Shown one piece after another: positions 49,091 through 64,000 of a stretch of DNA of 64,000 nucleotides; within the stretch, counting starts at the first letter, position 1, and every line of letters starts with the position of its first letter. The stretch lies in NCBI RefSeq assembly GCF_963259705.1, contig NC_081840.1, positions 1,317,956 through 1,381,955 of the forward strand, in the 5' to 3' direction. The stretch is from Myotis daubentonii. Its lineage: Eukaryota; Chordata; Mammalia; Chiroptera; Vespertilionidae. The position numbers and the translations under genes are program-made. The notes beneath the pieces were generated by a model. That model saw only the letters and a program-made list of their open reading frames with translations, ran no database searches and was not told the DNA's origin.

Positions 49091-49697
49091 AAAACCCCAA
49101 AACTATATAGAGTCTAAAAACATAGTCTTCTATCCACATGCTCCAGGCCATGGTCCTCATGGTAGAATTCTGTTAGGATGTGTGCATCTGTATCCTGCCA
49201 ATAGGCTACATTCCTTAAAAATAACCCACCCAGACGAGGAAGCATGTGTGTGCTCATCCTGCCAGTCACGTGGGTGCTAGACTGTGGGTCATGATGGGGC
49301 AGACACGAGGGGTAGCTGCACTCCTGGCCAACCCCAGGAGGCTGACCCCGTAGAGAGAAGGCAGGTGATACTGGATGGGAGGGGCCCAGCGGGGACACTG
49401 TTGCCGACCCCACCCCCACAGTGAGTCTCTAGTGTGGGCCAGAGAGACAGCAGGTGTGGAGGGGTGGGTGTAGGAGCAGGAGGCACAGGTTGGCGCAGCT
49501 TTCAGCTGGTACAGGTGTGCTGCGGAGGGGGCGCAGCCGCCTGGGGAGACAATGCGCCTGGTTCCAGGTGAGCGGGAGGCCGGCTGCCGCAGCTGGAGGA
49601 CAGGTGACGCGTGTCCAGAGCCTGTGGCAGCAGGACCCTTGTCCAGGACGCCCTGGGGGGGTTGCAGACGGACACTGACGCCCCTGATGCCTTGCAG

Positions 49698-49793
49698 ACG
49701 GCGTGTTTCCGGGAGGAGCGCGACGTGCTGGTGAACGGGGACTGCCAGTGGATCACCACCCTGCACTACGCCTTCCAGGACGAGAATTACCTG
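49698..49793 (+). CDS. CDC42BPB: CDC42BPB coding exon 4 (residues 118-149, alpha-C helix)
   Basis: This exon encodes [20 protein letters not shown] and then [12 protein letters not shown]. Glu124, nineteen residues after Lys105, is in the position of the alpha-C glutamate that pairs with the catalytic lysine in the active AGC fold. The acceptor is CTTGCAG and the donor GTACGT, both phase 0. Thr138 and Tyr148 differ from the Ala and His I recall in the human protein; both are mild changes outside the active site. Confidence 0.97.
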
Positions 49794-51088
49794 GTACGTG
49801 GTCGGGCCGCGGGTTCTGACGCCTTCGTGTTGTCACTAAAAACCGAGAAGATCCCCGAAAACCGGCCTTTTATAGGAATCTGACTCCATGAAACTAGGGT
49901 TTGTCTTACGTCGTCATCGGCAGGTGGGTTTTTAAATAGACAGTTCTATCCCTGTTCTTCTCCAATCACTACGGAGCCTGGTTATTTTGTCCTCTGGGTT
50001 TATTACATTTAAATAAGCGGGGGGTTGGGGGGGGGCGGTAAAACATTTCTGTTTTGAAGATGAATAGGAAGCTGCTGTAGGGCTTTAAGAATTGAAAAGG
50101 CTCCTATTTGTGTGGGCAGAGGGGCAACTCCTGACTCCTGGGCACTGCCGTGGGTTTCTGGGTCCTGTCCCGTGACCCAGTGAGCTTGGCCTTCACAGTG
50201 CCCATCACTTTCTAAGGCGGTGCCGGGCCGTGTGGCGGGCGGTGCGGGTGCCCTGGCGCTCGGGGCCATCCCCTCGGGACGCCTTGCTCCCGCCTTGTCG
50301 CCGCCCCATGGACTCTCCAGTCCGTTTCCTGTTTGATGGGAAGTGCAGGAGGTTCCTGAGGCGGGTACGGGCCCAGAGGGCACTGCGTGTTTTGTGTGAG
50401 AAGTTTTCCTGAAAGCAGCGCAGCGTTGGGCTCTGAAACGCTAGGCACGACCCCCTTTCTCTAAGCTGGCCCGGCCTTCCGGCCAAGGAGCCGTCTTGAG
50501 GTTGGAGGTGCCCGGTTAGAAGCGCAGCGAAAATTAAGGAGAAGGAAAGCGAGGGCTCTGGCGCCTTCTAGGATGTGAACACGCGGCTGCTGCGCTCAGG
50601 CTGGGCAGGCTGCCCTTGCCGCCCGCCAGCGGGGTCCTTAGGTGAGTCCCTGCCCCCCTCCCCCCGCCTCGGGACAGTGGCAGGTGCCACTGCAGGGCTG
50701 GGGGAGCGGCAGGCCTGGAAAGCTGGCCCCGGTGTGCGGCCTGGCTGCTGCGAGGCGCCTGGGCCCCTGCAGCTGCTTCATGTAATTGCTGTCGGCGTCT
50801 CGTGAAGACTAAACCTGCCCCGGCAGAAACTGCGAGGGTGTGGCCTGATGGCTTCCCTCAGAACCTGTGTCGCGGGACAGGGAATAACTGGTCTCGTTCT
50901 TGGGAAACGAGTATCTCCTTGCGCCTCCTGCGCCTGGCAGCCCCTTTCCCTCCGGCCTGAGCCCAGGCGCCCGCGGCCACATGGGGCACGCATGCTGCGA
51001 GTGCCGGTTTCTCCCAGGTTCCGGCCGACGTGGGGCGGGAGGCGAGGCGGGGATGCTGCCTGCCCTCCTGCTGCTTGCTTCCTTTTTT

Positions 51089-51324
51089 ATATATATATAT
51101 ATATATATTTTATTGATTTTTTACAGAGAGGAAGGGAGAGGGATAGAGAGTTAGAAACATCGATGAGAGAGAAACATCGATCAGCTGCCTCCTGCACACC
51201 TCCCACTGGAGATGTGCCCGCAACCCCGGTACATGCCCTTGACTGGAATCAAACCTCAAGGAATTGAACCTGGGACCCTTCAGTCCGCAGGCTAACGCTC
51301 TATCCCTGAGCCAAACGGGTTAGG
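51089..51324 (-). mobile_element. Ves SINE with (TA)n tail, 16-bp target duplication, minus strand
   Basis: The tail joins a (TA)n run at about 51089-51109. The tRNA head contains a partial internal repeat (ggaatcaaacc, then ggaattgaacc). Flanks gcttgcttcctttttt lie at 51073-51088 and 51325-51340. Confidence 0.93.
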
Positions 51325-51340
51325 GCTTGCTTCCTTTTTT

Positions 51341-51556
51341 TTTAATATGTTTGTATTATTGTTATTTTTAGAGCGCTAGGAAGAGCGGGGGAGAGAGGGG
51401 TAGAAGCATCTATGAAGGAGAATCATGGATCCGCTGCCTCCTGCACACACCCTACTGGGGATGGAGCCCGCAGCCCAGGCGTATGCCCTGACGGGGAATC
51501 GAGCTGGTGACCTGGTTCCTGGTTGCCGCTCACCCCCTGAGCCACGCCGCAGGGCA
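51341..51556 (-). mobile_element. Older SINE adjoining the previous copy, minus strand
   Basis: Reads gtattattgttatttttaga, gaagcatctatgaaggagaa, gcctcctgcacacaccctac and a head with ccctgagccacgccgcaggg. Much more diverged than its neighbour, which inserted next to its tail. Confidence 0.78.
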
Positions 51557-53387
51557 CCCTGCTGCTTCCTTTAGGGCCCACAGACCCCGGCTGCTCATGC
51601 CTTGCTCTCCCCTCACCCACGTGCCTCCATCAGCAGGTGCTGTGGTCTCTTTCTCCGGTGTCGGCCCGTGTCTCCATTCTGTCCACCCCTGCCCAGCCCG
51701 TCACCCTCGCCTCCTGCCTGGACCACATCACGGCTTCCTAGCCCCGGTCCAGTCCTGTTCCTGCCCTTCCTGCCCTTCCTGCCCGGCCGCTCTTCACGGG
51801 GCAGCCAGAGGAAGCTCTCGGCGCAAGTCAGACGGCAGCCCCTGCGCGCCGGAGGCCAGCTTCTCCCTCCTCACTCGCCAGGCCCCGGCCATGGCCACCA
51901 CTGCCCGTTTCTGCAATGGCCACCTTCGTTCTCTTCTCAGCCTCTGTGCACGCCCTCTGTCTGGAATAGGTGGCTTCTGCCTGTCCCTCAGGCCTCACAC
52001 CTGCCCGATGGGTCGTGTGCAGCAGTGCCCGCCATGCTCTGCCATGCCCTGGCTGGTCCCTCCGCTCAGTGCCAGCTCCGTGGGGGGGTTCCTGTTGCCT
52101 GGAGGGGTGCCAGCAAGCTCGTTATGGAGAGAATGAGCGCGCGAACCTCCTTCCGGAGTCGTCTTTGTGGCAGGAATTGAGCCAGGGGTTGGGGAGACAA
52201 CACGATTCATCAGGCTTCTGCCCTCACACCTCGCTGTTACTGGCAGGGACAGGCTCCAGTGCCGAGAGGCCAGCGGGAGGCCTGGCTGAGGCTGCCCTTG
52301 GGGAGGGCCGGGAGGGTCTAGGAAGGCTTCTCAGAGGAGGGGGCGGTGCACGGAGTCTCGAGAGCTGAGTTCCGAGACAGGTGAGGGCTGTGGTAAAGCG
52401 CCTGCGGGCGGCGGGCTGGGACCCTGCGGCGTCGGGTTGAGGTGGTGGGTTCCCGCTCCGTCACCCTGCTGGTGACTGGCCGCGCTCCTCATCGTGGACG
52501 GGATCGTGCTGGTCCCTGTGAGGCCCGGTGAGGTGGCAGGGAGTGGGCATGAGCCCTGGGCCTGGCGCCGCTGCCCGGGATGTAGCTGTGCTCAGGTTCC
52601 CAGTGAATATCCAGTGGCTGTTCTCCAGGCAGCGTGTCTCCTCCCTGTTGGCGAGTTCACTGCTCGGACCAGAGCGTCCATCTCTTATAAGGAAGCCAGC
52701 GTCGAGGAAGGGGTCCTGGAGGCCGGACCGGCAGCCCCTCCCACAGTTCAGAGGCTTGGCAGCCACCCTGGCTCTGGCGTCTGGGGTCTCTGGCGGGTGG
52801 GGTGCCCCATGGGGAGCCCCTCACCCCAGCCTTCCCAGTGCAGGAGGTGAGCTCTGAGCGGGTCTGGCTCGTCTGGGCCAGACAGGCACATGCCCAGTTG
52901 CTCCGATTTCTACTCAAGCAAGCGATTTTCTGGTTCTTTCACAGGGTGAACCCCCATGAACTAGCTTTTAGTTTGTTCATGTTACTACTGTCTTTTCTCA
53001 TAAGAGCTGCTCGTTTTCTGTGATTTAGCTGGTCCCCCTTTCCTCTGGCCCAAGTGTGCTCTTTCTGTGACGTGAGGACCGGGGGATGATCTGAACCCTA
53101 GAACTGTGGCCCATCGTGGTGCTCCCGTGGGGCCGCTGGCTCTCAGAGTGCCGCCTCCCAGAGCCCCCAGTCACTTCCCGTGGGTCCGTGGAGCGTCTGC
53201 AGGCGCTCATCCCCTGCCGGGAGCACGGCTTAGGTGGCGCGGGTTGTGATCGGCGGTGCCTGTGCTGAGGGCGGGTCCTGGACCCTGTCCATCACTCTGG
53301 GGTCGCGGCTTCTGCGGCGAAGTTAGGCCTTTGCTCGTCAGGCGCAGTGCTGACTGGACGCTTGTTCTGTCCCCTTCCCGATCGCAG

Positions 53388-53536
53388 TACTTGGTCATGG
53401 ATTACTACGTGGGTGGCGACCTGCTGACACTGCTCAGTAAGTTTGAAGACAAGCTCCCGGAGGACATGGCGCGCTTCTACATCGGGGAGATGGTGCTGGC
53501 CATCGACTCCATCCACCAGCTCCACTACGTGCACAG
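53388..53536 (+). CDS. CDC42BPB: CDC42BPB coding exon 5 (residues 150-199, hinge and C-lobe start)
   Basis: This exon encodes [20 protein letters not shown] followed by the alpha-E helix, and ends in HYVHR. Met153 is the expected gatekeeper by alignment to PKA, and Asp154-Tyr156 form the hinge. The exon ends two bases into the Arg199 codon (donor GTAACC), so the catalytic HRD motif is split across the exon 5/6 junction. The acceptor is GATCGCAG. Conservation looks essentially complete. Confidence 0.97.
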
Positions 53537-54053
53537 GTAACCCCTCCAGGTCATGGAGGCCACAGCCCTTGAGGTGATCCCCCTTCGGGGTCCCTGAGGC
53601 CTCGACCCCGTCCAGGTGTTCAGCCCGGTCACGCACTTGGTGCTCACTTTGAGCGGCCCGGTGCTGGCACCAGAGGTCCTGGTGTCACTGACAGGAGAGC
53701 TGATGTCAGGCAGCCACCTGTTCTCAGCTGACCTGGCCCCCCTCCCCTGCACCCCAGAGCTCCTGTGGGGTCCCCACCCCGTGTCTCCTCTCTCTCAGCT
53801 CCACTTCACTTTCATGCCGACCCCACAAGGGCCCTTGGCCTCGAGCGCCCCGCGAACCCTCACAAAGGGATGTGGGGGTGGGAGAGGTGGAGGGCTGGTA
53901 GGCGCTTGTTTGTGACGAGGTGGCCGTTTGTCCGTCACGGAGGACAGCCAGCTCACTGCCCCCGCAGAGGCCGGCATGTGGCGCCCCTTCGGGCTCTTAG
54001 TGCTGCTGGCGTGCTGTGCTCCTTGTGCTCAGCACCCTCCTTTGCTTTTATTT

Positions 54054-54283
54054 ATTTATTTTTTTATATTTTAATATGTTTTTATTGGTTTCAGAGAGGA
54101 AAGGAGTGGGAGAGAGAGAGAGAAACATCAATGATGAGAGAGAATCATGGATCGGCTGCCTCCTGCACGCCCCTACCTGGGATTGAGCCCACAGCCCAGG
54201 CATGTGCCCTGACCGAGAATCGAACCTGGGACCCTTCAGTCCGCACGCCAGTTCTCTATCCACTGAGCTGTACCAGCTAGGAC
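54054..54283 (-). mobile_element. Ves-type SINE, minus strand, nested beside an older SINE
   Basis: The copy runs from atattttaatatgtttttat to tgagctgtaccagctagga. The flanks tgcttttattt at 54043-54053 and 54284-54294 form its target duplication. Confidence 0.88.
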
Positions 54284-54296
54284 TGCTTTTATTTTT

Positions 54297-54451
54297 GTTA
54301 ATACTCACCTGAGGGTATTTTCCCCAGTGATTTTTAGAGAGACACATCAATTGGTTGCCTCCCGCACACGCCCTGACTGGGACCAGGAATCAAGCCCGTG
54401 ACCCTTCAGTTTGAGGGCGGACACTAACCACTGGGCACACTGGGCAGGCCC
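54297..54451 (-). mobile_element. Old tRNA-derived SINE, minus strand
   Basis: Reads agtgatttttagagagacac, atcaattggttgcctcccgc and a worn head ending cactgggcaggcc. The repeat ctcctttgcttt occurs left of both SINEs (54038-54049) and right of this one (54453-54464), suggesting that this element inserted first. Confidence 0.65.
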
Positions 54452-54519
54452 CTCCTTTGCTTTCAAAGTTTCTGTTCCCTTTTCATGCTCTCGGTCATAG
54501 AAGCTTATTCTGTCAGTGA

Positions 54520-59443
<4,924 letters not shown>

Positions 59444-60189
59444 TAGGGGAGGTGTGGGGGGGTTCAGTCCTTTAAAAATGCGCCCCCGGTCACTGCATGA
59501 GCTGGCGCAGCAGGTCAGACTCTTCGGAAGAGCCTGGACGGAGGTGACTTAGCACCTTCTTGGTGCCTGAGGCGGGGTGGCCCCAGGCCGCCGACTGCTG
59601 CCCTGCCCTGGAGGCCACAGCACTGGTGCCATGCGGTCCAATGGCGCCTCGGTGGCAGCCACACGCTCGGCCTTTCAGGGACCGCCCGGAGCCCAGCTTC
59701 CATTAGCGGGGCTGGAGCACACTCCCTGCAGCGCGAGTGCCACGCCCACTGGGCCTCCAGCCCCGTGCGCCAGTGCCACTGTGTGTGTTTCTGTGGGTGT
59801 CTGTCTCGAACGGGCCTCTCGAAAGTCATGTCTCCCTCCCTCTGAAAAGGGCACTGGGGCAAGAGGAGAGGGGTTAGGGCAACGGCATCAGGTGCAGCTG
59901 CCGCGGGGTCTGCAGGGAGCTCACGGCTCGGCTCCTGGCGGTTCCCAGGGGCTGGGCCTGAGCTGACGTGAGTGCTCGGGAGAGGCTGCTCGCTGGCGCG
60001 GTGCTCGCGGTGCCTGAACAGCAGCGAGCGCCAGAGGCGGCTGCTGCCTCCCGCTCTCAGGGGTGGCCCAGGAGGGGGCATGTTGCTTTCCTGTCTGTCC
60101 AAGGTGCAGGGCTCGCCACCTGCCAGGTGCCCCAGCTCTCCAGGTGCCAGTCAAGCCTGAGGCCTCAGGCTCGGAGGCTGTAGTTTGGC

Positions 60190-60880
60190 GGGTTGGACCC
60201 CGGGATGCACACTCCCCCAGGACACACACACTCCCGGGACATACACCCCTTACCCCATGCACACTCCCCCCGGGATGCACACCCCCCCGGGATGCACACT
60301 CCCCCAGGACACACACACTCCTGGGACATACACCCCTTACCCCATTCACACACCCCTGGGGTGCACACTCCCCCCCAGGATGCACACTCCCCCAGGACAC
60401 ACACACTCCTGGGACATACACCCCTTACCCCATGCACACTCCCTTGGGGTGCACACTCCCCCAGGACACACACCCCCCCAGGACATACACCCCCTACCCC
60501 ATTCACACACCCCTGGGGTGCACACTCCCCCAGGACACACCCCCCCGGGACATACACCCCTTATCCCATGCATACTCCCCCCGGGATGCACACACCCCCA
60601 TGCACACTCCCCCCGGGATGCGCACCCCCCCAGGACACACACCCACCCAGGATGTACACCCCCCCCCCATGCACACACCTCCAGGATGCACCCCCCCAGC
60701 ACACACCCCTGCGACACACACCCCCTCCAGGACACACACCCCCCGGGACGTACACACAGCCTCCATGCACACACCCCCGTGATGCACCCCCCCCAGGACT
60801 CACACACCCCCAGGACACACATGCCTCCGGGACACACACACCCCGGGACGCACGGCATCCCGGACACACGGCACCCCCAG
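60190..60880. repeat. Complex CA/C-rich tandem repeat in intron 9
   Basis: Variable units combine ccccaggacacacac, gggacatacacccctta, ccccatgcacactccc and gggatgcacac, forming a larger repeat of roughly 60 bp at first and shorter, degenerate units later. The motif is asymmetric: the minus strand is G/T-rich. Open frames in all directions are by-products. Confidence 0.9.
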
Positions 60881-61175
60881 GCCACTTTGAGAAACCCTGC
60901 TAGGCCCTTCTGTCGACATCCGTGCTGGTGCCTGCTGCACTCAGTGTAGGACTCACCGTCACACTAATGGCAGGAGGTAAAGGGAGAGAGTCCGGGAAGG
61001 GAGCTCTGTGTGAGAGCGCCTCCTGTCTTCGTCTGCCAGCCGCTATCCCCGGCGACCAGCTTAGTGGTGCTGTCAGCCTCTGGAATGGAAGGAACCCTCA
61101 GGTCGCACAGGGCTCGGGCCCCAGGGGCTGAAGGAACTGTCCCTAGTTAGTGGCAGAGCCAGGAAGCCCTTGACG

Positions 61176-61387
61176 CAGTGGTTCTCAACCTTCTGGCCCT
61201 TTAAATACAGTTCCTCACGTTGTGACCCAACCATAACATTATTTTCGTTGCTACTTCATAACTGTCATGTTGCTACTGTTATGAATCATAATGTAAATGT
61301 CTGATAGGCAGGATGGTCTTAGGCGACCCCTGTGAAAGGGTCGGTCCACCGCCAAAGGGGTCACGACCCACAGGTTGAGAACCGCTG
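61176..61387 (-). mobile_element. SPIN-type hAT element, opposite orientation
   Basis: It starts cagtggttctcaacctt and ends ggttgagaaccgctg. Its length (212 bp) and sequence are the reverse complement of the copy at 24566-24777. Flanks ccttgacg (61168-61175) and ccttgatg (61388-61395) match at 7 of 8 bases. Confidence 0.93.
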
Positions 61388-61700
61388 CCTTGATGGCTCG
61401 TGCTGATCCGGCCGCGCCGCTGTCCTCCGGTGCCGCCCAGTGACGCCTCTGCGCAGCCCAGCGAGGCCTCACAGGCCCAGCTCTGCACTCGCCTTCCGTG
61501 TGAGCCATGGCTTAGAAATTGCGCTTCACTGATTTGCAGAGATGAGTCCCTGACTGGCCCCGAGGGCGTGTCCTGGGGCCATTGTCACCCAGTTCCTGCG
61601 TCAGGAGGACTCTTGTCTGACTCTGGCTCCATGAACAGTAGAGTCTTTTCACAGGTGTCTGTGCTGCCTTCCCCCCCAGGGAGCCTTTAAATACTGATGA

Positions 61701-62116
<416 letters not shown>

Positions 62117-62830
62117 GTACGTGTTACAGTCGGGCCGAGCGGTCTCTGCTCAGAGGGCGTTGGTCTCTGCAGAGGAAACTTCAGAGCCTTTCCTCGCGGT
62201 GCAGAAGCAGGGCAAGCCTCAGCGTTAGCAGGCCGGTCAGAGCTCCACATTTTGTCAGTTTATTTAAAGCCCTTCCCCAGGTGCTGAGCGCTGATGCTTT
62301 CATAGCTCCAGCGGTCAGTTCCTGCTGTTCACCCCGGACTCGGAGCCTGTTGCCCTCCCTGCCCTGGCTCCTCGGCTCTGAGACCACCCGGCCTCTCCGC
62401 TGCAGCGAGCCTGCTCTCCAGTGTCCTGGTGCTGCATCTGCTGCCCTGGTTCCTGGGTTATCGGTTCCCTAAAGACTCGTCACTTCTAAGCCTTAACCCT
62501 TGACCTGACGGGTTGGTGCTGCCACTGATGCATCGCCAGGCAGACCCGAGGCGGGCAGCTTCCCCCAGTTCTGTCTGGAACCCGCGTCCCCACCCGTACA
62601 GGCTCCGTGGAGTCTGCTCTCAGCAAAGCTGTGGCCCCCGGGGCTCCACTGCCGGCTGCACAGGGCAGCGAGGATGAGGCAGAGGGTGCACAGGTGGCTG
62701 CGGGGCCCTGTGTGTGCGGGGAAGTCTGGAGGCCTCTGCCTGAGAGCGGGCGGGTCACGCGTGTTCAGGCCGGAATCAGATAGGAGCTTTCGCGGGGGAG
62801 GGAACACGGTTTGTTCTCTCCTTTGCTCAG
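62117..62830 (+). other. CDC42BPB: CDC42BPB intron 11
   Basis: Donor GTACGT, acceptor TTTGCTCAG, 714 bp. No repeat recognised. Confidence 0.9.
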
Positions 62831-62964
62831 ACTCAAACAAGCTCGAGCGACAACTGGAGGACGCAGTGGCGCTTCGCTCGGAGCAGGAGGGCTCCGCGCT
62901 CCGGCTGAAAGGCCTGGAGAAGCAGTACCGCGTGGCGCGGCAGGAGAAGGAGGACTTCCACAAG
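62831..62964 (+). CDS. CDC42BPB: CDC42BPB coding exon 12 (residues 503-547, coiled coil)
   Basis: This exon encodes [20 protein letters not shown] and then [18 protein letters not shown], a highly charged coiled-coil segment. The acceptor is TTTGCTCAG and the donor GTAGCG, phase 0. The next family exon should begin with a sequence like QLVEASERL. I find no such exon in 62965-64000, so intron 12 runs off the window. Read-through would stop at 63118-63120 after 51 codons. Confidence 0.95.
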
Positions 62965-64000
62965 GTAGCGGGCGACGCTGTGCGGAGGGGACTGGGCTCC
63001 GTGTGGCACGGCCTGGGGGACTGGGGTCCGTGTGGCACGGCCTGGGGGACTGGGCTCCGTGTGGCATGGCCTGGGGGACTGGGTTCCGTGTGGCACAGCC
63101 TGGAGCAGCCCCAGGAGTAGCCCCGCGGCTGCCCTGCTTCCAGGGGGACGCTTGGTCACCACAGTCTGCAGAGGAGGCCCTGCTGACATTCAGGTGTTCC
63201 CCAAACTCCGCTATCAGTGTGACTTTTCAGGAGGACATGTCGCTGTGTTCACTCGGGGTTGAGTTTTCTAAAAAGGCTCATTTAGACCCTCAGGTCAGTG
63301 GGCCTGCGCTTGGGGTCTGTTCTCTAAGATGTGGGGGTTTCAAACCCAGGCTGACGGTGTCTCACATGGTGTCACGGCACCTGCAGTGCGTGGTCTGGTG
63401 TGCGCTGGGGTGCCCTGCTGCTCCCCGTGTCAAAAAGCCGCTCTGAGCCCACGGGGCCTGGTGTGGGCGCTCCCTTCCCTGCGCAGGAGCTACCCCCAAC
63501 CTGTTCGGGTCCCACTCCTTCCAGCCTCGGGCCGGCGGGTGCCACAGGGACCAGCTGCAGGGAGGTGAGGTCAGTGCAGCCAGAGAGACACCAGCCTCCC
63601 CCTCCGCCTCCAGGAAAGGGCCAGCTGCCTGGCATCCTCACTGTTCACAGTTCTTTACTTTGATCGGAGTCTTAAGCCTCCCCGTGTGTAACATGTCCTT
63701 TCCAGTTCTACTGTCTGAATGGTGGGCACTCTGGTTACTTAACATTCACCAGAGTTCATGCCTCGTCCACCTTTGTGCTTGTGTGGGCGGCACAGAGGTG
63801 GCCGCCGTGCAGGTGTGGGCGGCGTTGCCCGGGCCGGGAGGGTCTGTCGGGATGGAGGCTGAGCCCGAGCTCAGGTGCACCTCCAGGCTGCACACAGCCG
63901 AGCTGGGGCAGAGGGACTGAGCCTGGCGGGCGAGCCTCAGACCGCGCTGTCCCTGAGCTCCCCGCCTTCACATCTCTGCGACAGCAGCGTCATTCTTTCT
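62965..64000 (+). other. CDC42BPB: CDC42BPB intron 12 (continues beyond window)
   Basis: Donor GTAGCG. Aside from the 29-bp repeat at its start, I find no exon, gene or transposon in this remaining kilobase. Confidence 0.85.
62991..63108. repeat. 29-bp tandem repeat, about 4 copies, at the start of intron 12
   Basis: gtgtggcacggcctggggg plus actggggtcc repeats with starts at 63001, 63030, 63059 and 63088. It begins only about 26 bp after the exon 12 donor. Since 29 is not a multiple of three, length changes would shift any read-through frame. Confidence 0.92.

Larger units (their letters stand above)
49794..53387 (+). other. CDC42BPB: CDC42BPB intron 4
   Basis: Donor GTACGT, acceptor GATCGCAG. 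Two adjacent SINEs occupy 51089-51556. The stretches 49800-51070 and 51560-53380 show no supported feature; 52150-52390 may be an old interspersed repeat. Confidence 0.85.

Noticed and set aside
50848..51267. Recurring peptide like RGRERDRELETSMREKHRSA in many frames
   Set aside because: It is the translated Ves SINE in reverse, seen at each minus-strand copy; not a protein family.
60063..60949. His/Pro/Thr-rich frames of up to 254 codons
   Set aside because: By-product of the CACACCCC-type tandem repeat; no start context, splice structure or conservation argument.

Overview
This is vertebrate, mammalian nuclear DNA: twelve GT-AG exons carry one gene, separated by long introns full of interspersed repeats, with a CpG island at the 5' end. 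The repeats suggest a vespertilionid (vesper) bat. There are about 27 copies of a tRNA-derived SINE of the Ves type on both strands, five Helitron fragments with HeliBat-type ends (5' TC...AATAAAAGGCTAATATGC, 3' palindrome then CTAG, inserted at A/T), two SPIN-type hAT elements, other short hAT elements with 8-bp target duplications, and older L1, L2 and MIR remnants. Family names rest on recognition by eye, not on a library search.

The only gene I can support is CDC42BPB, which encodes the serine/threonine kinase MRCK-beta, on the + strand. The first 4.5 kb is upstream flank: a 27-bp minisatellite, a possible decayed retroviral fragment and two SINEs. A CpG-island promoter lies at about 4530-6420. 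Exon 1 has its ATG at 5790. A 35.6-kb intron 1 (5965-41525) holds most of the transposons. Exons 2-12 run from 41526 to 62964. Together the exons encode residues 1-547 in one uninterrupted frame: the N-terminal helical region, the complete AGC kinase domain (glycine loop 83-88, Lys105, Glu124, HRD Asp200, DFG 218-220), the AGC C-terminal extension with hydrophobic-motif Thr402, and the start of the coiled coil. The human protein is about 1,711 residues, so roughly the last two thirds lies beyond the right edge.

No undescribed multi-gene system is visible. The most interesting signal is at the starts of introns: minisatellites lie just downstream of the donors of exons 3, 8 and 12, and each is open in the exon's own reading frame. 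The intron 8 array is the most striking: 30 copies of a 24-bp unit, 54 bp past the exon 8 donor. If that intron were retained, it would add an arginine/histidine-rich octapeptide array to a truncated kinase. Other points of note are a back-to-back Helitron pair, a solo LTR with matching inverted ends inside an L1, SINE pairs inside a single target duplication, and two small upstream ORFs in the leader.
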